Origin: Pontederia crassipes
Lineage: Eukaryota; Streptophyta; Magnoliopsida; Commelinales; Pontederiaceae
Direction of reading: 5' to 3'
Assembly (NCBI GenBank): GCA_030549335.1
Contig: CM060192.1
Span: 22,138,157 to 22,202,156 of the forward strand
Length of the DNA stretch: 64,000 bases
A program made the position numbers and the translations under genes. Positions 62,420 to 64,000 of this stretch are shown piece by piece (the first letter of the stretch is position 1; the number at the start of each line of letters is the position of its first letter). The notes under the pieces were generated by a model. That model saw nothing but the letters and a program-made list of their open reading frames with translations, made no database searches and was not told where the DNA came from.

Positions 62420-63194
62420 CACTTTAAGAAATAAGAGAATTACAGACGGTCCAAACTGTCTGTAATTTCTCGAAAACCGTCGCAAATGACGATTTGCGAC
62501 GGATTTTTCAACGGAACCGATACGTCGAAAAAACGATCATTGCAAATCAATTTTCGACAGTTGGAAAAAATCACCGCAAGTTTAGACGGAAGTTCGGCGG
62601 CCGCAACTGTCAAAAGTTTCGACGACCGTCGAAACTTTCGACGGTCTTTGAAACCGTCGATACTTTCGGTGGTGGCGATCGTCGAAACTTTCGACGGTCT
62701 TCCAACCGTCGAAACATTCGACGATTGCAACCGTTGCAAAGAATTTTTTTAATATAATAAAATTAGCCCGAAAGCTAGCCGCCAGACCGGCCGCGGCCGA
62801 TCCGACCGCCAGCCATTGGATCCGGTCGCCAGCGGCCGGATCCGGCCCCACCGACTGGATCCGACTGCCAACGACCAATCCGGGCGCCAGGCTGCTAGAT
62901 CTGGCCGTCAGCAACTGGATTCGGCCACCAGGCTCCGGCCGCCAGCGGCCGGTGGCCAGATCCACCCGCGGCTGGATCCGACAGCTAGATGGACGATCTG
63001 GCCGGGGGGGGGCAGCGGCAAAGGGAGGGGGAGAGAGACGGGGGGAGAGGGTCGTTGGCGGGAGAGGGTCGTCTGGGAGAGAGAGGGTCGCCAGCGGGAG
63101 AGGTCATCGTCCGGAGGGAGATGGTCGTCGGCAACATAGGAGAGGGAGAGAGAGAGAGTAGAGAGGTAAAGAAATAGAAAGCGAAGGAGAGTGG

Positions 63195-63197
<3 letters not shown>

Positions 63198-63275
<78 letters not shown>

Positions 63276-63276
63276 G
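63198..63276. repeat. (TAA)n microsatellite
   Basis: About 26 uninterrupted TAA triplets inside the CACTA-family copy, at the junction of its GC-rich block and its tandem array. Confidence 0.95.
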
Positions 63277-63329
63277 TAGCGAGAAAGCGGAAAAATGAAA
63301 AAAAAAGTAGCGATAGAGTGAATTTTAAT

Positions 63330-64000
63330 TACCGATGGTTATGACCGTCGAAAACTAAGCAAATATTAATAATATATATATGAATATGATATTTAATTAT
63401 TTTTAAAATTACTGACGATCGAGACCGTCAAAAATTATTTAATTATAATAATAAAATACTACATATATATATAATTTATTTTTTAGGTTGCCGACGGCCC
63501 AAACCGTAAAAATTTTTGACGGTCGGGACTGTCGCTAATTAGATTAATATTTTTTTTATATTATACTAATTTTTCATTTACTGACGGTTAGAACCGACGG
63601 AACCGGCGAAAATTACGACGGTATAAACTGTCGCTAATTATATTAATAAATACTCCTTATATTATATTATTTTTTTATTTACCGACGGCTCGGACCGTCG
63701 GAATTTGCGATGGTTCGATATCCGTCGAAACTTTCGGCATTCCTAATCGTTGAAAAATAAAATAATAATAATTTATTATTTTTCATTTATCGACGGTCCG
63801 AACCGTCGAAAATTACGACGGTTGGATATCCGTAAAAAATTGTGACGTTCCTAATTGTCAAAAAATAAAATAATAATATAACAAATTTTATAATTTATTA
63901 TTTTTCATTTATCAATAGTTCGGACTGTTGGAAATTACGATGATTGGATATCCATCGAAATTTTCGACGTTTCTAATTGTTAAAAAATAAAATAATAATA
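63330..64000. repeat. Tandem GACGG/CCGTC array in the second CACTA copy
   Basis: Units start at about 63331, 63411, 63489, 63580, 63679, 63788 and 63910, with a period of 80-120 bp. Each has a GACGG.CCGAACCGTCG-like hairpin, often a second hairpin, and an AT-rich spacer. The array continues past the window. Confidence 0.8.

Larger units (their letters stand above)
62420..64000 (-). mobile_element. Second CACTA-family copy, runs off the right edge
   Basis: The left end CACTTTAAGAAATAAGAG is a degenerate CACTA terminus. Next come GACGGTCC/CCGTCG subterminal motifs (to about 62750), a GC-rich block (62767-63180), a (TAA)n run and a tandem array with GACGG...CCGTC halves (63330 to the edge). This is the same order as the element at 17442-19328 read in reverse, so the copy is inverted relative to it. 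Its other terminus lies outside the window. No transposase is visible in the part seen. Confidence 0.82.

Noticed and set aside
62440-63177. ORF cluster at the right edge
   Set aside because: Same cause as in the other CACTA copy: subterminal motif repeats and the GC-rich block.

Overview
The window is nuclear DNA of a flowering plant. It holds spliced genes with GT-AG introns, a chloroplast-targeted cytochrome-assembly protein, a class 1 phytoglobin, and a dense mix of plant transposons in AT-rich intergenic DNA. The protein style and GC-rich leaders lean towards a monocot, but the species cannot be named from the sequence.

Four host genes are well supported and could be followed exon by exon. 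(1) A class 1 phytoglobin on the minus strand at 11592-12488: 4 exons, 170 residues, with introns at the positions usual for plant globins. (2) A MIP1-type leucine-zipper plus DUF547 protein on the minus strand at 25082-28769: 11 exons, 626 residues. (3) A BTB/POZ protein of the Arabidopsis At1g63850/At3g50780 type on the plus strand at 49966-52939: 2 coding exons, 528 residues. (4) CCS1 (ResB), the thylakoid c-type cytochrome assembly factor, on the minus strand at 55278-58541: 8 exons, 560 residues. These genes are unrelated in function and share no evident regulation. Weaker coding hints lie at 31597-31962, 40021-40110 and 46893-47087.

Most of the rest is mobile DNA. 1-10 kb has a Mutator-like foldback element with a GC-rich core (1449-2184), a decayed hAT transposase gene (2470-4506) and two members of a hAT MITE family (5750-5980, 8490-9149). 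13-21 kb has a Harbinger-like MITE (14223-15042), an LTR-element remnant, and a complete non-autonomous CACTA element (17442-19328) with a ~120-bp tandem array and a GC-rich block. 21.6-25 kb has a Mutator-like element with a 9-bp target duplication (21648-22973), itself hit by a hAT MITE (21820-22330), and a second hAT MITE with a perfect 8-bp duplication (24357-24920). 32.8-36.3 kb is an old Ty1/copia copy. 36-62 kb has four Au-type SINE copies, a second member of the first foldback family (43231-43751), a foldback element carrying a captured piece of an NPF (NRT1/PTR) transporter gene (about 44725-45552), and a small CACTA MITE (59919-60224). The right edge is entered by a second copy, in opposite orientation, of the 17.4-kb CACTA family.

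No new defence system, operon or CRISPR-like structure is present. The most interesting items are the elements carrying captured sequence, the very short SINE insertions with perfect target duplications, and two small features in host genes: an abutting stop-start uORF, and a globin intron whose first codons echo the next exon.
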